64,000 nucleotides of DNA from Lepraria neglecta (taxonomy: Eukaryota > Ascomycota > Lecanoromycetes > Lecanorales > Stereocaulaceae). This document shows, one piece after another, positions 35,204 to 47,636 of this stretch (position 1 is its first letter; the number at the start of each line of letters is the position of its first letter). Under the pieces are notes generated by a model. The model made no database searches. It was not told where the DNA came from and worked only from the letters and a program-made list of their open reading frames with translations. Location of the stretch: contig CM065648.1 in NCBI GenBank assembly GCA_033220425.1, positions 2,542,001 through 2,606,000 of the forward strand, given 5' to 3'. The position numbers were made by a program, and so were the translations under genes.

Positions 35204-37127
35204 TCATGCTTCTTTCTCCTTAACCACCTTCACATCTTTTACATCCTTATCCTCTGCTATCTCCTTGATAGCTTTGGTGTCTTTGGAGGCTGTGTCCTCT
35301 TTGACTTCCTTCGTATCTTTAGTATCCTTGGAAGTCGTGTCCTCTTTGACTTCCTTCGTGTCTTTGGCGTCTTTGGAGGCTTTATCCTCTTTTATCTCTT
35401 TTGTATCCTTCGCATCTATCACCTCTTTGATGTCTTTGGCATCCTTAGCGTCGACTTTCTTGGTATCGGTAGCCTCCTTCGTGTCTTTTGTCTCCTTGGA
35501 CACCGTCTCATCCGACGTTTCCTTAGCTGGCTTACCGGTAGAATCCTGATCCTTCGCCTCTTTATCAGCCATAGCAGCATCGTGTTCTTTTCTGATCTGG
35601 TCCTCCTGTTGGGAAATTCCCTCAATGGAGTTCTTGTCTTTCTCCCATTCACTTCCTGGGTCGTTGAATTCATCCTTGATCTTCTTCATACGCTCTGCTC
35701 TCTCCCTCTCCTCGTTCTCACGGTTCCTTCGTTCTTGTTCCATTTCTTCCATGTGCCGAATATCGTCGACACTTGGCTCGTAAAGATGCCAGACAGTATA
35801 GTGAGGTAAGCCAACGACGGAGAACTGCATTCTTTTGGCCATCTAGAGGTATGATTAGCGCTGTTAGGTTTAAGCAAAACTTAGAGCTTACCTTTCCAAA
35901 GCCTTCCGTTTCTGCATGTTTCTCAAAACTGAATGCTGGAAAGTGGACCCCTGCTCTAAAGACACTTGCTTTTGCCAAGATACTGACTCCTCCAACACCA
36001 TCGATCTCCATCTCCATGTCGGGATCGCCATAGGGATCTCGCAGATATGCCAGATGCGGTCTCCATGTCGCGTACTCTGCATAACCCTCGACGATAACAG
36101 CATCCTCGTCCAAAGTGTCAGCCAATGCTAAGGCTGTCTCGGATTCCTGCCATGAATTCAGGTCGTAGGGTTGCTCTCCACCAAGCCAATCAGGCAGGGG
36201 GCGCCACACATCTTAAGCACACAAGTCAGCAAATATTTAACGTAACAGATAGTTGTACTCACTAGGTACAATAACATCCTTGTTGTGTCTCATCAAATCT
36301 TCCAAGATTGTAAAGGGAGCCGTCTCGACATCGACATCCCTCCAGTATACCCAGCTATGCGTGGGCCGTAATGCAGCGCTTAGTAGCCAATTTCTTGCCT
36401 GAGCCATCAACTTTCTCCTGCTTGCTTGGGCAGCGAAACCATGCCGACTTTCCACATCTTGGTTGACTTTTTGACCAAAGTCCTTTTCTATGACAGAGAT
36501 CTCACCATAAGGTTGTTTTGGATCGGGATCGTTCTGTAGCTCTGTGAGCAATTGGTTGAGGAGGTTGAGGGTGTTATCTTTCGAATCAGAGACAAGGAAC
36601 GCCAAGTCAATCAAGTGGTGGGGGTATGTGAAATTACGAAGATGGCCAAAGAACATGGGAAGATGAGTCTCAGCATCTCGGAGAGGCGCGCACATCAAGA
36701 CTCGCTCTTCGCGTTCCCATCCTCTGGCGGTGCCGTCCGAATTCGACAGATCATAGTATCGAACGGTTTCCAAAGGCAATTCGGGTCCAGCGACGGCAGG
36801 TGCAAGTAACCCAAGGGATAGAGTTCTCATAAACGTAGTTCTGAATGAAGGGAAGAATAAAAGGGCAAGGAGGAGTGAGCAGCCTGCAGCAAGGCCAAGC
36901 CGGATGATGAGCTGTCTTCTTCGCCGTAAAGCTGGCTGTGACTGTGGCCGAAACCTGATGAAGGAAAGAAGAAGTCAGCAATCATCTTAATACTATACAA
37001 ATGCAAAGTCTTGCATGATTGCAGATGAATGGAAGCCATCGTACCTATGGGGCGATATCGATAGATTCCCACTCTCCCTCGAGAAAGACCCCTTGTGCCC
37101 ATTAATATAGGCATTGTGCCTGTTCAT
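35204..37127 (-). CDS. Anp1/Mnn9/Van1-family Golgi alpha-mannosyltransferase subunit with Lys/Glu-rich repeat tail, 577 residues
   Basis: The family forms the mannan polymerase complexes that extend N-glycan outer chains in the cis-Golgi. Exons are 37045..37127, 36263..36954, 35892..36211 and 35204..35842, with introns of 90, 51 and 49 bp. Topology is type II: a short cytosolic N-terminus with a basic RRRRQ, then one membrane anchor at about residues 44-63. The catalytic region carries ERVLMCAPLRDAETHLP and the DxD motif in YWRDVDVETAP near residue 235, then NVWRPLPDWLGGEQPYDL. The last 110 residues are a degenerate repeat of SKDTKDTKEVKED type, highly charged and unlike the family core. The start chosen, MNRHNAYINGHKG, keeps phase with the anchor exon. 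Which of the three paralogues it is cannot be settled here. Confidence 0.92.
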
Positions 37128-39399
37128 CTTCTCAACCACGCCACTGCCTCCTGGGCAGAGGCCGTTACGGTCAGCGACCGGAGGTTATCGTCACGGCTCC
37201 CAAATCGCAGAATTCGAGGTCCAGGAGACAGCTTGGCGCAATGGAAGCACCACGTAAGAGGGTTCTCCTAAGCCCGAGCATCCGACGGCGGAAGGAGTCT
37301 CAGAACACGTAATGGAGCTGACTTGACGATTGCAGCTCACACCATATATCTTCAGAGGGATGGCGCGTTGTCGACTTTACTAGAGCTGATGTGAGGAGTG
37401 AAGGGTGAGCATGTCAACCAGGAGAAATTGTACCCCTGCCTGTTTTAGCTCCAAGATTGCCGGCCTTGGCACTAGTGACCAAGATAAAATTGTCACTCGA
37501 AATTTCTACACTCATCAACGTTTATCATCCTACACATACACGTCATGCAAGCAAGACGAAAAGCATGGCATTTGAGTAATGGTCATGGAGACTTCGGCCA
37601 GCTACATGTATAGGAGGGTGCTGCTACGTTGAGCACGCCCTGCCACTGTATTTCAAATTTTCAACTCACGCTAATTCAGACACGACACTCGACAGTTGGA
37701 ATCCTGCCTGCGACTCCTACATGGGAGGCCTGAACCTGTTACTGGCTAATCTCCATATGCATGGTCTCAGCAAATCAAGCACACCTCTGTCGCCCCGTAG
37801 AGGTACGTTCTGCCTGCCATCAGCATATCAACATCCACCTTCCGCTATGAGGAAATTCATCACACAAGTTCCGGCGATTTTACTCTGAGCCATCGAACAA
37901 CATGCACTACCATCTGAGCATATCCTTTGTCTAATCCTCGCTCACTCAATTTTCGACCTCGCATGATTCCGACTGACCAGGCTTTAGGATGTGAAGAACA
38001 ACCATCGAGAACGGATTGTCCAAAATGAAAGGTACGTGCTACATCCACATCATCTCGCGCTGCGTCACTTTCACTATGATGAGAAACCAATACATCAGTT
38101 CTGCTTCTGATAAATCTTGATGACAACCATTACCAAACTTACCAAAAATCTCTGATCTCGTGGTCTTTTGCTTTCGTCCTTGCAACATCTTAAATGCTTT
38201 GAAGGCTATGACTGACCTATATTCTAGAAAAAATAGACTCTACACCTTTATTCCTGGACAATGACCTTAGTGTAAGCTCTTTTGCTTCTATTCTTTCTTC
38301 TGCAATGATGAGAAAAGTCAATCCATTCTATGAAGGGGTCACCTACCAAGCCACCCTCCCGCACTGGACTAGGCTTCCACCTGGGAGGATAAGTTGTGGA
38401 GTGAACTGGGACCAGTTTGTGTGGTTTCAGAGCTCTTGGCCCGTGTTGATCGTCCTGGTCACCACTCGTTGAGGGCCGGTGGGAGATGCCTGATTAAACC
38501 GGCTTTTCTGAGCAATTCTACAACATCTCACAGCTTTCGATACTATTTATTAGCAATGCCACTGACATCCTCTCCGATCACAGATTAAACTGTACGTTTG
38601 TGTTTCCGCTACCATCACATCTTTGCGACAGTGACAAAGAATAGATGGAGCATGCAGTAACCAAGGAAGAACAGGTTCCTTTCGGACAAGCAGCTGGTGT
38701 GAGCTGATAGTCATGGATCTTTGTGCTCCAGTAGATACAACAGAGGATTTCACCGCTACGGACGTTAATTGCAAGATTATCCGTACGTCTTGGGTTCTTC
38801 AGCAGTTCCACCCTCCCTAGGTAATGATTGAAAACTCGACATTAATTACACAGATAGATGCGGGCCAATCAATCCAGCTGAAACAGAGAATTAATGCCAA
38901 TCGCCGTTGGAAGGATTCGGAACCAAGGCGCCTAATCCACTTTTCGTGAGAGAATGCCGACCATTTTTCGTCGAACTATCTTAAATCTACGTGATTATCG
39001 TAAACACCTGTGGCTAGGTTTCAAAACAATCTCATGTCAACCTGTGTAAATATTTTGAGTCTTTAACTATGTTCTCCGAATCCAGCGAGAACGATGATCT
39101 TTGACTTACCGCTACTGGTGCCCAGCCGCTCCTTCCACGTCGAGCTTGTTGACTCACTTGCGCGACCTCTTTGTTTTGACTCACGACATGTTCTTTCCTC
39201 CATAACTAAACAATATTGCCTTCAATTCACATTACGTTGTCAAGACTTCTATCGGAATCCTTCTAAGCATAGTTTGCGTTGTCTTCGCATTCTCTCTACA
39301 TCAGCCTCATCGTGCCATCACTGCTCTCATCCAAGATCAGACATTCTACCTTGCATCCCAGACTCACAGAACAATGGATCTACCATCATGGTAAGAGAG
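37128..39399. other. 2.3-kb gene-poor stretch
   Basis: No supported coding frame, repeat or RNA gene was found on either strand. The left portion contains the promoter of the mannosyltransferase. Composition is balanced. Confidence 0.45.
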
Positions 39400-42109
39400 G
39401 GCGGTCGAAGTCCCTGCAGATGCACCACTACCAGCCAAAGTCCCGTTCTTTGAAGCGAAAAAGTTCTTTGCCGTGCGTGCGCTCCATGGTAATCCCAAAG
39501 ACACCGTCGCCAAATGAGAGAGCCGTTGTGAAAACCCTTCAGTATTCGACAATGTAGCCGCCCATTTCTTTGATGGCAATGGAGGCACTTCTCCAGATAC
39601 GATAATGCGAAACGCCCAAGCCGTCGACGAAATCCGGTCATCTGACTTATAGGTACTCCTTACGGACGGCGAGATCTACGGCAGCGGTGTGATCGAGCTT
39701 ACACGGCTTGCAGAGACAATGGATGTCATCCAGATTCCTGCTGTTCTCATCATTACCGGTACACAGTCATCGACCCCGGCCCAAACAAAGATCTCGGTTA
39801 GTATCCCCTTCTTCGCAAGTGCACGAGAAGCACTGATCCTGTTCAAAGATGTTGCTACTGGCCGACTCACGGTAACTGATGCCAAAGGATCCTTTGCGCC
39901 CCTGAAAAGGGAAACCACTCTCGATCTTACGAGCTGAACATCGCTGCTAATTTATGCGAACGAAAAAGCATTCAACAAACGCTGTTCCGACTTGGCCATC
40001 AATATCACTTGGAGTGAAGGACGACAGCTGACGAGGGCGGTATCACTTGGTCCTGATTGGGATGCTGCTATCAACAATGCCTTGGTCGATGTCCCTGCTC
40101 TACTCGCTGAGAGGCAGATACGATTGGAAGACTTGAGGAATCTGCTCGAAGAAGAAGCTATTGATCAGTTGGCTCTCATCTGCAAAACACGTGGCCAGCT
40201 TCCAATACTACAAGATCTCATACTTAGACATAAGCAACAAGAGATCCTCATACGACTTGAGGATCGTCATGGAGCCGGCAAGATCATGGAGAAATTGCAA
40301 TCTGATAAAATCAAGCCAGAGGAAAAGGAACAGCTGATGGAGGAACTTCGCCAGGCACATACTGCCAATCGAGAGACTTACATTGAACTACAGAGCTCTC
40401 CCAGCGAAGCTCGACGCGCTACTGAAATCAACACTCATCGATCGGCGCTTCGAATAATATCATGGTTTGAGAAGTCGTCGTACATTGCTGATATTCCCAA
40501 TCGCAGAAGAAATAGGGCGATGCGAGCAGAACTGGTGTCCGCTGCAGATAGTAAAGTCCACTTTTCAGCTCTTGACTTGTCCGACAATATTGAAGCATTT
40601 CGAGGTACATGTTCTATCTGTTGCGGTGACGAGCAGATCATGTCCGTTGTCCTCAAGAACCTGGATACTATAGAGGAGAATACAACAGATTTTGAGTTGA
40701 ACTTTCCTTTGGTAAGCCTCCCATCATGCAAGAGTTGAGTATACATTGTGCTAATGATGTCAATTAATAGGCTGCCGGACATGCCAAGCAAAAAGCTGAC
40801 ATGATCTCTAGCCAGTGCATCTGTCTCCAGTGTGCTCTTTTATGCCCAAGGTCAATCTACCAAGAAGAAATTGTGGCTACCATTCCGACCATTGACTATG
40901 CAGGACCCAACAAGAAATACATCAACCACCAGCTTGCTCTTGCAATTACCGCTGGGCTTGCCACCGGCATCCCTGGTATAGTACAGATCTTCATGACCAT
41001 CCTCGACCGAACACTAGAGACAAAGGCTTGATGCTCGCGGGATTCTACTGACCCGGAAGTCTCATTACGAAGAGAACTTCTGATATGGACGCTCAGCAAT
41101 CTTCTGCGCAGACTCAAGTGCCAGGAGAAATTCACTGATAACACCAGCAGCATGGTTGATTATCCTCGTGATCTTCTACGTGCCGTGAAGGACTATGAAG
41201 AGGCACACCTTGACAGCTGGATCATTGAATACCCTTTATCCGTAAGTACATTTCCAAATCACTTCCCAATTCGGAATGCTGTCCAAGTCCTAGGACGAGT
41301 CATCGGACAATGACTCAGGCTGTGCGCCATAGAATTGTTATATAATACTGTCTTGTATCCATAAAGAGTAATGCTGACTTTGACTGTTCCGCAGGGATTC
41401 AACCAGCTTCTCCGATGGTATGAGGTAATCACTTTCCCAGACCCAGAGACAATCAAGACAATCCAAAAAGCAAAATTGATTCATCTCACTGTGACCACCA
41501 TGATGAAAGGGCTGCTCGAGCAACAGAAAACTGGCGACAAATCTTGGACGTACCCATTCTTGCAGGTGATTTACCATGAGTTCAATGCCCCTGGTGTACC
41601 TCGAGACCTAGACCGACCGTCAACAGTTTCAGCAAGCATATTCTGGGCAATGTTGGAAAAAGGCTCTTGGTCCTTGGGAAGCCTTGGGACTGTTTTTGGA
41701 TTCTTTCAGTTGTGCCGCTCGCTGGGAGATGGTAAGTCGTATACAGCTTGTTATATTCTGGGCTCTGTATCCACAGAACGGACACACCATGCCGAAGACT
41801 TTCTTTGCAACCATCAAGTCTCGAGAGCCACTTGCACCAGCTGCACTAGATCCCAAGGCAGTCATATCCGATACTGCCGTAATGGATGTCCTAATGTCAA
41901 TCTTCTGTCCGGTCCGACTGTCCAAAAGCACCAGAGAGGCTCCACATGCGAGGGAGACGGAGGAGATAAAGAAGGACATAGCTTCCAAGGATGCGCATGA
42001 CGCTCGTCGATGCAAAGAGCTACCCCCATTTACCAGCCCCTTCGGCCCGAGTGTCCTTCGTTGTGGGAAGCTCAATTGCCCTGTCCAATTCTATCCCATC
42101 GATGGCTGA
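39400..42109 (+). pseudogene. Large decayed gene with vWA-like segment and Cys-rich module
   Basis: A near-continuous frame is interrupted by TGA near 39514, TAG near 39652, TGA at 39935-39937 and TGA near 41032, with a one-base phase problem near 41730. Each stop can arise from CGA or CAG by a single C-to-T change. Between them the protein reads VLLTDGEIYGSGVIELTRLA and IQIPAVLIITG, resembling the end of a von Willebrand A fold. Next come a helical charged segment (HKQQEILIRLEDRHGAGKI), a Cys module (CSICCGDEQ, later QCICLQCAL) and a long helical C-terminal part. Canonical introns lie at 40712-40770 and 41242-41394, with another near 41731. The N-terminal part is missing or unrecognised. It looks like a formerly large ascomycete-specific protein; function is unknown. 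Confidence 0.65.
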
Positions 42110-42643
42110 CCAAGCGCCTTATTGATTTTGCAACACCAATACCACCAACACCCCATAAATCAAAGAATTAGCCTCAAGTGGTCCTTCCAACACGTCTTAT
42201 GGTTATATAAGGAGATGTGGCGAAGGATACATCCCCACCGAGACCTCTCCTTCCGCCTCCCAGCTAATTTACCCTTTAGTACTATATTATTAGATAGCTC
42301 TCCAGGTATCTTCCGCTTAGTCGCAGGCTTTCTAACTGTGTCTCCAACTCTTCTCCCTCCCGCAGCGTATGCTCTACAGGTCTTAGCGGTATCGCTGAGG
42401 CGTACTAGCTAGTGCTCCGCCCGGTGGGCTTGGTGGATGTAGTCACTCAGGGGTCCAGATTGGTGGGACGGTATTGGAGGGCTTAGGGTCAGGAACAACG
42501 TGGTCGACGTCATCAGAAGTACGATTGCGAGGTATTCTAGTGTTGTAGGAGCTTAATAGTGGCTTATAAGTGCTTAGGAGTTGAAGATATTGAAGAAATT
42601 GGAGTTGCAACTGCGGGCGGCTGAACCTCGGCAACCCCTGAAA
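42110..42643. other. Intergenic stretch, nothing recognised
   Basis: A short frame at 42122-42412 is low in information and not supported. No repeats were noticed. Confidence 0.35.
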
Positions 42644-43181
42644 TGAGGCGCTCAGCCATCGATGGGATACCAAATACGACGTCGAATCAGGCTTGGATAC
42701 TGCCACCATCGTCACAAAAGTTCGTGACCGGCGTGCGGAGTATTTCAGCGAAATATACGGGGTCGATAAGACTTTTAAGTCGCCGACAGGGCTCCCAGAT
42801 CCAACGCAAGCGCTAAAGGCACCGATCTCATATCACAACACATTGCATATCAGCACTGCTCGAGTATGGTCACGACTAGACTCCAAGCGGAAGCAGGCTA
42901 TCGCTGAGGGCGTGTCTGTAGAGGGGCTTTATAACTATCCAGCCGTTTCCAGTTTCGTCAAGGATGTCCCTTTCGAAATTGCCGCTACGAGCCACCGTGG
43001 GAACATCTATTCGGCTAGTATTGACCGTGAGGTCCGTGCTATACTGCCGAGTTTTCTTTCGGCACCCCGGGTTGCGAGCGAGAAATTGGGACTGGAGGAT
43101 GAGAGTGGACTGGCGTATGTGTATGATTGGACGAAGAATACCATTCAGGGAAAGATGGAGTATGAACTCTCGTTGTCATGA
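42644..43181 (+). CDS. Unrecognised partial reading frame, no N-terminal Met
   Basis: From a stop just before 42644 to the stop at 43181 the frame is open and protein-like (RDRRAEYFSEIYGVDKTF, ISYHNTLHISTARVWSRL, GLAYVYDWTKNTIQGKM), but the only in-frame Met is near the C-terminus. It is either a terminal exon spliced to an upstream exon that I cannot identify (an AG acceptor is available at 42688-42689) or a gene fragment. No family is recognised. It ends about 200 bp before the 3' end of the convergent MFS gene. Confidence 0.4.
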
Positions 43182-43388
43182 TTTATGGTCTGAGATCCTC
43201 ATCGTTCGGGACGTTTGGGGCCTTTTCACTCTGTGGTAGCATATTTTTTTCCCCGAAGCGTTATCGTTATTGGGCATCATTTGTGTTTCTCTGCCTCTGA
43301 TCGTTGTTTGAGGGACTAAATGCCCTCCGTTGATGCATGATTTTCGTTTTAGACCCATGATTGGATATCCCAAGCGTGCACTCTGCGT

Positions 43389-45378
43389 TCATAGCATGAA
43401 CACAAACCTTTTACTCTCCCTCCTCATCCTCCCCTCTCGAACCAACCCCTCATCCTCTCCCTCCTCCTTCCGCTCCTCACCAGCAGCTCTCCGATTCTTC
43501 CTCTCCAATATCACCCTCAACGCAAACGCCAACACAGCCACCGCACCCATAAACCCAGCACAAACTCCCATCCCCTTAACATAAAATGGCCCCTCGCTCT
43601 CCGGGTACAAATGCACTCCCACCAGCGGCCCAAGCTGCCCTATATAATTCAGCATCGCCACCCCGGTGCCTTTTTTAGAGTCGGAGTCTTGGTTGTTTAT
43701 CGTCCAGGTTATCAATATTGTTACGACGGAGAAGAAACCCATGGAGGCGGGGTAGACGCCTATGTAGCGGATGTGGGGGGTGAGGTGAAGGGATCCGGCG
43801 ATGGCCATTAGAGCGTAGCCGGATGCGGCGAGGAGGGCGTGGAAGATTACGAAGGAGGAGCGGGTGGAGAAGTGGTCGGATAGGTAGGCTGTGGCGAGGA
43901 CGGTGAAGAAGGAGACGAGATAGGGTGGAGCGGAGAGGGCTTGGGATTGGAGGGCTGTGTAGCCCATTCTAGGTCATGTCAGTCAGGGTATAAGGCAACC
44001 GGAGCGCTTGTAAGGAGAGGAGAATCAAAAAGGTTGTAAAGGAAGTAGGGGAGAGGGAATAGGCTTACTCTTCGATTATTGTTGGGAGGAAGACTGGGAG
44101 AGAACTGAAGGCTACATTGGCGCAGAAGAACATTGCCTGCGGATGAATCTTAGCATGGTCATGATGAAGAGAGTGATGAGGCGGCTTACGGCGGTGAGAT
44201 AGCTCTTGGGATCTACCAAGGTCTGGGCAATTTCCCCCCACTTCAGGCCGTTCTGTTTCGATCCTTTCTCGTGCCCTTCCTTTTCCTTACGGAGTCGCAA
44301 CTTAGCTACTCGCCGTTCCCGTGGTGTCAGATATCTCGCACTCTGCGGATTATCCGGAATGTACAAAAACACGAACACCGAAACGATGATACTCGGGAAT
44401 CCTTCTAACAGAAAAAGTAGCCGCCACGATGCGATAGGAATCTTCGTCCCAATTTTAGTGATGGCCCACGCCAAGCTACTGGCGAACGAAGTGGCTAATG
44501 GTGCCGCTGAGATGAAGAGTCCGGTTCGAAAGGCGAGTTCGTCTCTTTTGTAGAAGAAGGACATGAAGAATGGCACGCCGACGAATGCTGCTTCTCCGAT
44601 GCCGAGAGCTGCGCGGAGGACAAGAAGAGAGGGGAAGGAGAATGCTACGGATTGGAGGGAGGCGATTAGGCCCCATGATGCTACGCAGATGGATACTGTG
44701 CTGGTTGTCAGCTTTGACCGCAGTTTCACATAGTTCGACTCAATGCAACGGAGGGAACAGGTTTACGTACGATAGACGTGGGGAGGAAACACTTTCCATA
44801 GCAGAGTCATCCATTCAAATAGGACGTACGTTATGTAAAATGCGCGTAACAGCCATTCATATTGCAGGGAACTCAAATCCAGATCTTCAGACAGACCAGC
44901 GATCCGCGCATTTCCGATATCTGGTCGACCGTTAGAAAGCACAGTGAGCCAGGGGAAAGAACAAGACAGACATACTAGACCGATCTAGGAATGAAAGCAT
45001 ATATAGGAAAGCAACAAACAGGACCAGCCGTCTGTCGAACTTCTTGATCACGGATCTTTCTTCGTCTGGGGTGTAGAGCATAAAACTTTGCGCGGTCGAG
45101 GAGCTGCCTCTACGATGTTTGCCAAACTCGGGGCGTTTCTCCTCTTCATCTGAGCCCCCTGAATCCTGGTCCCTCGAGTCATGTTCTCTGTGAGAGAAAT
45201 CTTTCAATTCGAAATTGCCGTCTCCCCCACGACGACCTAGATGGTCATCCTCAGAGTCCGAGTCTGACCCCATTGGCGGCGAAGGAGATCTGTCCAACTG
45301 ATCCAAGGCATGACTGGATTTGCTGCCACGATGCAACATGCCATACGACATCGAAAATCCTTCAAAAAAGCGTAGCAT
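43389..45378 (-). CDS. Major facilitator superfamily transporter (anion:cation symporter type), 568 residues
   Basis: It is a plasma-membrane permease of the nicotinate/allantoate-like fungal group; the substrate is not deducible. Exons: 44976..45378, 44771..44920, 44190..44695, 44069..44136, 43389..43968, all in phase (569 codons). A hydrophilic N-terminus with acidic/Ser-rich stretches precedes TM1 (FDRRLVLFVAFLYMLSFLDRS). The family motif NIGNARIAGL, the RAALGIGEAAFVGVPFF helix and ASWRLLFLLEGFPSI are visible, and a cytosolic central loop rich in Lys/Glu lies before TM7. About 12 membrane segments can be counted. The acceptor for exon 3 (44696) is the less certain splice choice. An alternative start nine codons in (MSYGMLHRG) exists. 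Divergent from MTR3. Confidence 0.88.
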
Positions 45379-45720
45379 AGCTTTTTCTGGTCATGGCAAT
45401 GAAAAGTGAATTGGTCACGCGATAACACAGAGGAGTACAACAGAAGTGCTGTGAAGGAGCTCTGAACAATGGATTTGGAACAATGTTAAATGATAGTTCA
45501 TCTTACTCGAGAACGCTGATCTCAAAGAGCGTAGTTGTAAGCGCTAGGTGGCAACACTCCAACTATCAGCTCCTTCAGCTCCTCATCCCTTTGCCGCAAC
45601 TAGCGGAGGTAAACCGGATCTAACTAAAAAGGCTAGCGCAAAATGGAGCTCGACCCAAAATATTCGACCATCGTCTAGCCTGGTGCTATTCCCAGTGCAA
45701 ACCCAAAGACCTGGAGCAGA
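45379..45720. promoter_or_regulatory. Bidirectional promoter region between the MFS gene and MTR3
   Basis: 342 bp separate the two divergent start codons. No recognisable binding site stood out. Confidence 0.4.
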
Positions 45721-46753
45721 ATGGATAGGAGACGCGTCAATGGGCCGCCTGGTGGCACTACGCCGCCCTGCTATGCTTCTACCTCGAGTGGAAAGACTCA
45801 TCCTTCTTCAAAACGCACGCGGGGAGCCAATGAGATTAGGAAGATCTGTGAGTACAGCTTAGCGTTGCATGTATATAGAAACTCCTTACGACCTTATACT
45901 GATGTTCGAAATAAAAACAGTCCTCAAGACCGGTCTGACACCCTCCGCTTCTGGGTCTGCCTATTTCGAGCTCGAAACCCCTCCCACCAACCACAGCAAC
46001 TCGCTTACAAACCGAACCCCAGCTTTGAAATTGACCTGCACGGTTCACGGCCCTCGACCTCTTCCACGATCTGCACCCTTCTCGCCCCAACTTCTACTTT
46101 CCACTCGCGTCAAATTTGCACCTTTCGCAGCAAGACAACGCAGAGGCTACATTCCCGACTCTAGCGAGAGAGATCTTGCTGCACACCTTGAGACTGCGCT
46201 TCGAGGTGTCTTGATTGGTGAGAGATGGCCGAAGAGTGGAGTGGACGTCGTTATTACTGTGCTTGAAGGGGAGGAAGATTGCCCATGGCATGCGCTTGCG
46301 GCCGGAAATCAGAATGGACGGACTGGTGGATGGGGCATGATGTCTATCCTCTCAGGCTGCATCACAGTAGCTTCCGCTGCTCTTACTGACGCTGGTATCG
46401 ACTGCGTTGATGTTGTCATCGGTGGGGTAGCAGCAATTGTTCGCCAGCCTGCAGCTCCTGCACAACTCGTTCTGGACCCTTGTCCTTCAGACCATGAGGA
46501 GATCATAGCTGCTTGTGTGATTGGCTACCTGCAATCTCGAGATGAGGTGACGGAAACGTGGGCTAAAGGGAATATCACTGCATCATCAGACGGAATGGGA
46601 ACTACGCCAATGGGCTTTGATGCCCTGGTTGATCAAGCTGTGGAGGCAGCCGTGGCTGCACGAAGGGTGCTTGTGGAAGCTATCAGGGAAGGTACAGAGG
46701 CAAAGATCCAGGGCAGTCAAGTGAAGTTGCCAGACAAACTTACAAGCGTCTGA
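45721..46753 (+). CDS. RNA exosome core subunit MTR3 (RNase PH fold), 319 residues
   Basis: MTR3 is one of six RNase PH-like ring subunits of the nuclear and cytosolic exosome and takes part in 3'-5' RNA processing and decay; the eukaryotic ring is catalytically inert. Exons are 45721..45847 and 45921..46753, with a 73-bp intron (GTGAGT..AAACAG). The N-terminus MDRRRVNGPPGGTTPP leads into IRKIFLKTGLTPSASGSAY across the splice. The RNase PH fold shows as LKLTCTVHGPRPLP, RDLAAHLETALRGVLI, the helix in GCITVASAALTDAGI and DVVIGGVAAI. Typical phosphorolytic residues are not obvious, as expected. Length fits the family. Confidence 0.88.
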
Positions 46754-47258
46754 ATCTTCAAAGATTGCATTGACTAGCAGAATCCTATATTGAAGGCACG
46801 AATCACGAACTGCTGGGAAAGGTGACTGCATAGCGCGGGCGTAGTCGAGGCCAATTATTCGAGGACCTGGTTATATTAGAGCGGAAATTTTTGCCTTAAG
46901 TTCTAGAAACTGAGGCCTCAATTCGAGATCTAGAGTATCACTAACGGTTAGGAGCCTAGCCTCTGAGCCAACCGGGATGCAAGGACGCGGCATGAATTCT
47001 TCACTCAAAGGGTAAACAATTCCTTCTACATATGATTCTCGAGCTTCACTCTGTTCGTGTGAAGCTAGTTCGCGGGGCAAGAAGGTATATCATTCACCTG
47101 GCGTCCACCTGTTCCACTTCATTTCAGCTTTCGTCCGCCAGACCAAGAACTGAGAACAAGCATCTACAACTTAAAGCATCCTGCCATGCTCCCATCTTGT
47201 CGAAACAACAACCACCCAAAACCTCGAAGCTCTACCACTCCAGCAGCTCACTCCAACC
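46754..47258. other. Intergenic, nothing recognised
   Basis: This stretch holds the MTR3 3' region and the promoter of the small gene at 47259. A minus-strand frame at 46871-47080 is unsupported. Confidence 0.4.
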
Positions 47259-47636
47259 ATGCCGACCAAACTCCCGCCTGACGAGAATCTCCTGTTCCTC
47301 TACACTTGCCTCAAGACCGCAGAGTTAAAAATGTAGGCTTCTTTCCTGTCCCTAGCCTTGCAATAACATAAGCTTACTGACTGCGGCCATTAGATCGACT
47401 TCCATGCCATCGGTGCTGCCCTCAATATCAAAGAGAACGCGGCACGTATGCGTTTCTACCGCCTTCGTAAGGCGATTGAGGAGGGTGAACCTGGCGCAAC
47501 TCCCACCAAAGCGGCTACAACTCCCACCAAACGCAAGAAGGATCAGGCGAACTCGGATGAAGGAAGTGCGAAGAAAGTGAAAGATGAGGAGGTTGTTGAT
47601 GAAGCTGAGGGAGGCGAGGAGGGTGAAGGCAATTAG
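47259..47636 (+). CDS. Small Myb/SANT-like DNA-binding protein, about 105 residues, with an unresolved splice phase
   Basis: The first exon begins MPTKLPPDENLLFLYTCLKT; after the intron the frame reads IDFHAIGAALNIKENAARMRFYRLRKAIEEG. This matches the short Myb-like helix-turn-helix common in small ascomycete proteins. A Lys/Glu-rich tail follows (TPTKRKKDQ, then an acidic run of Glu/Gly to the stop). Exon 2 is 47394..47636. The only plausible GT donor is at 47333, leaving phase 2, whereas the acceptor at 47393 requires phase 0. A one-base indel in the A-run before the donor (47327-47331) would explain this. Either the gene is slightly damaged or the base call is wrong. It is probably nuclear. 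Confidence 0.65.
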
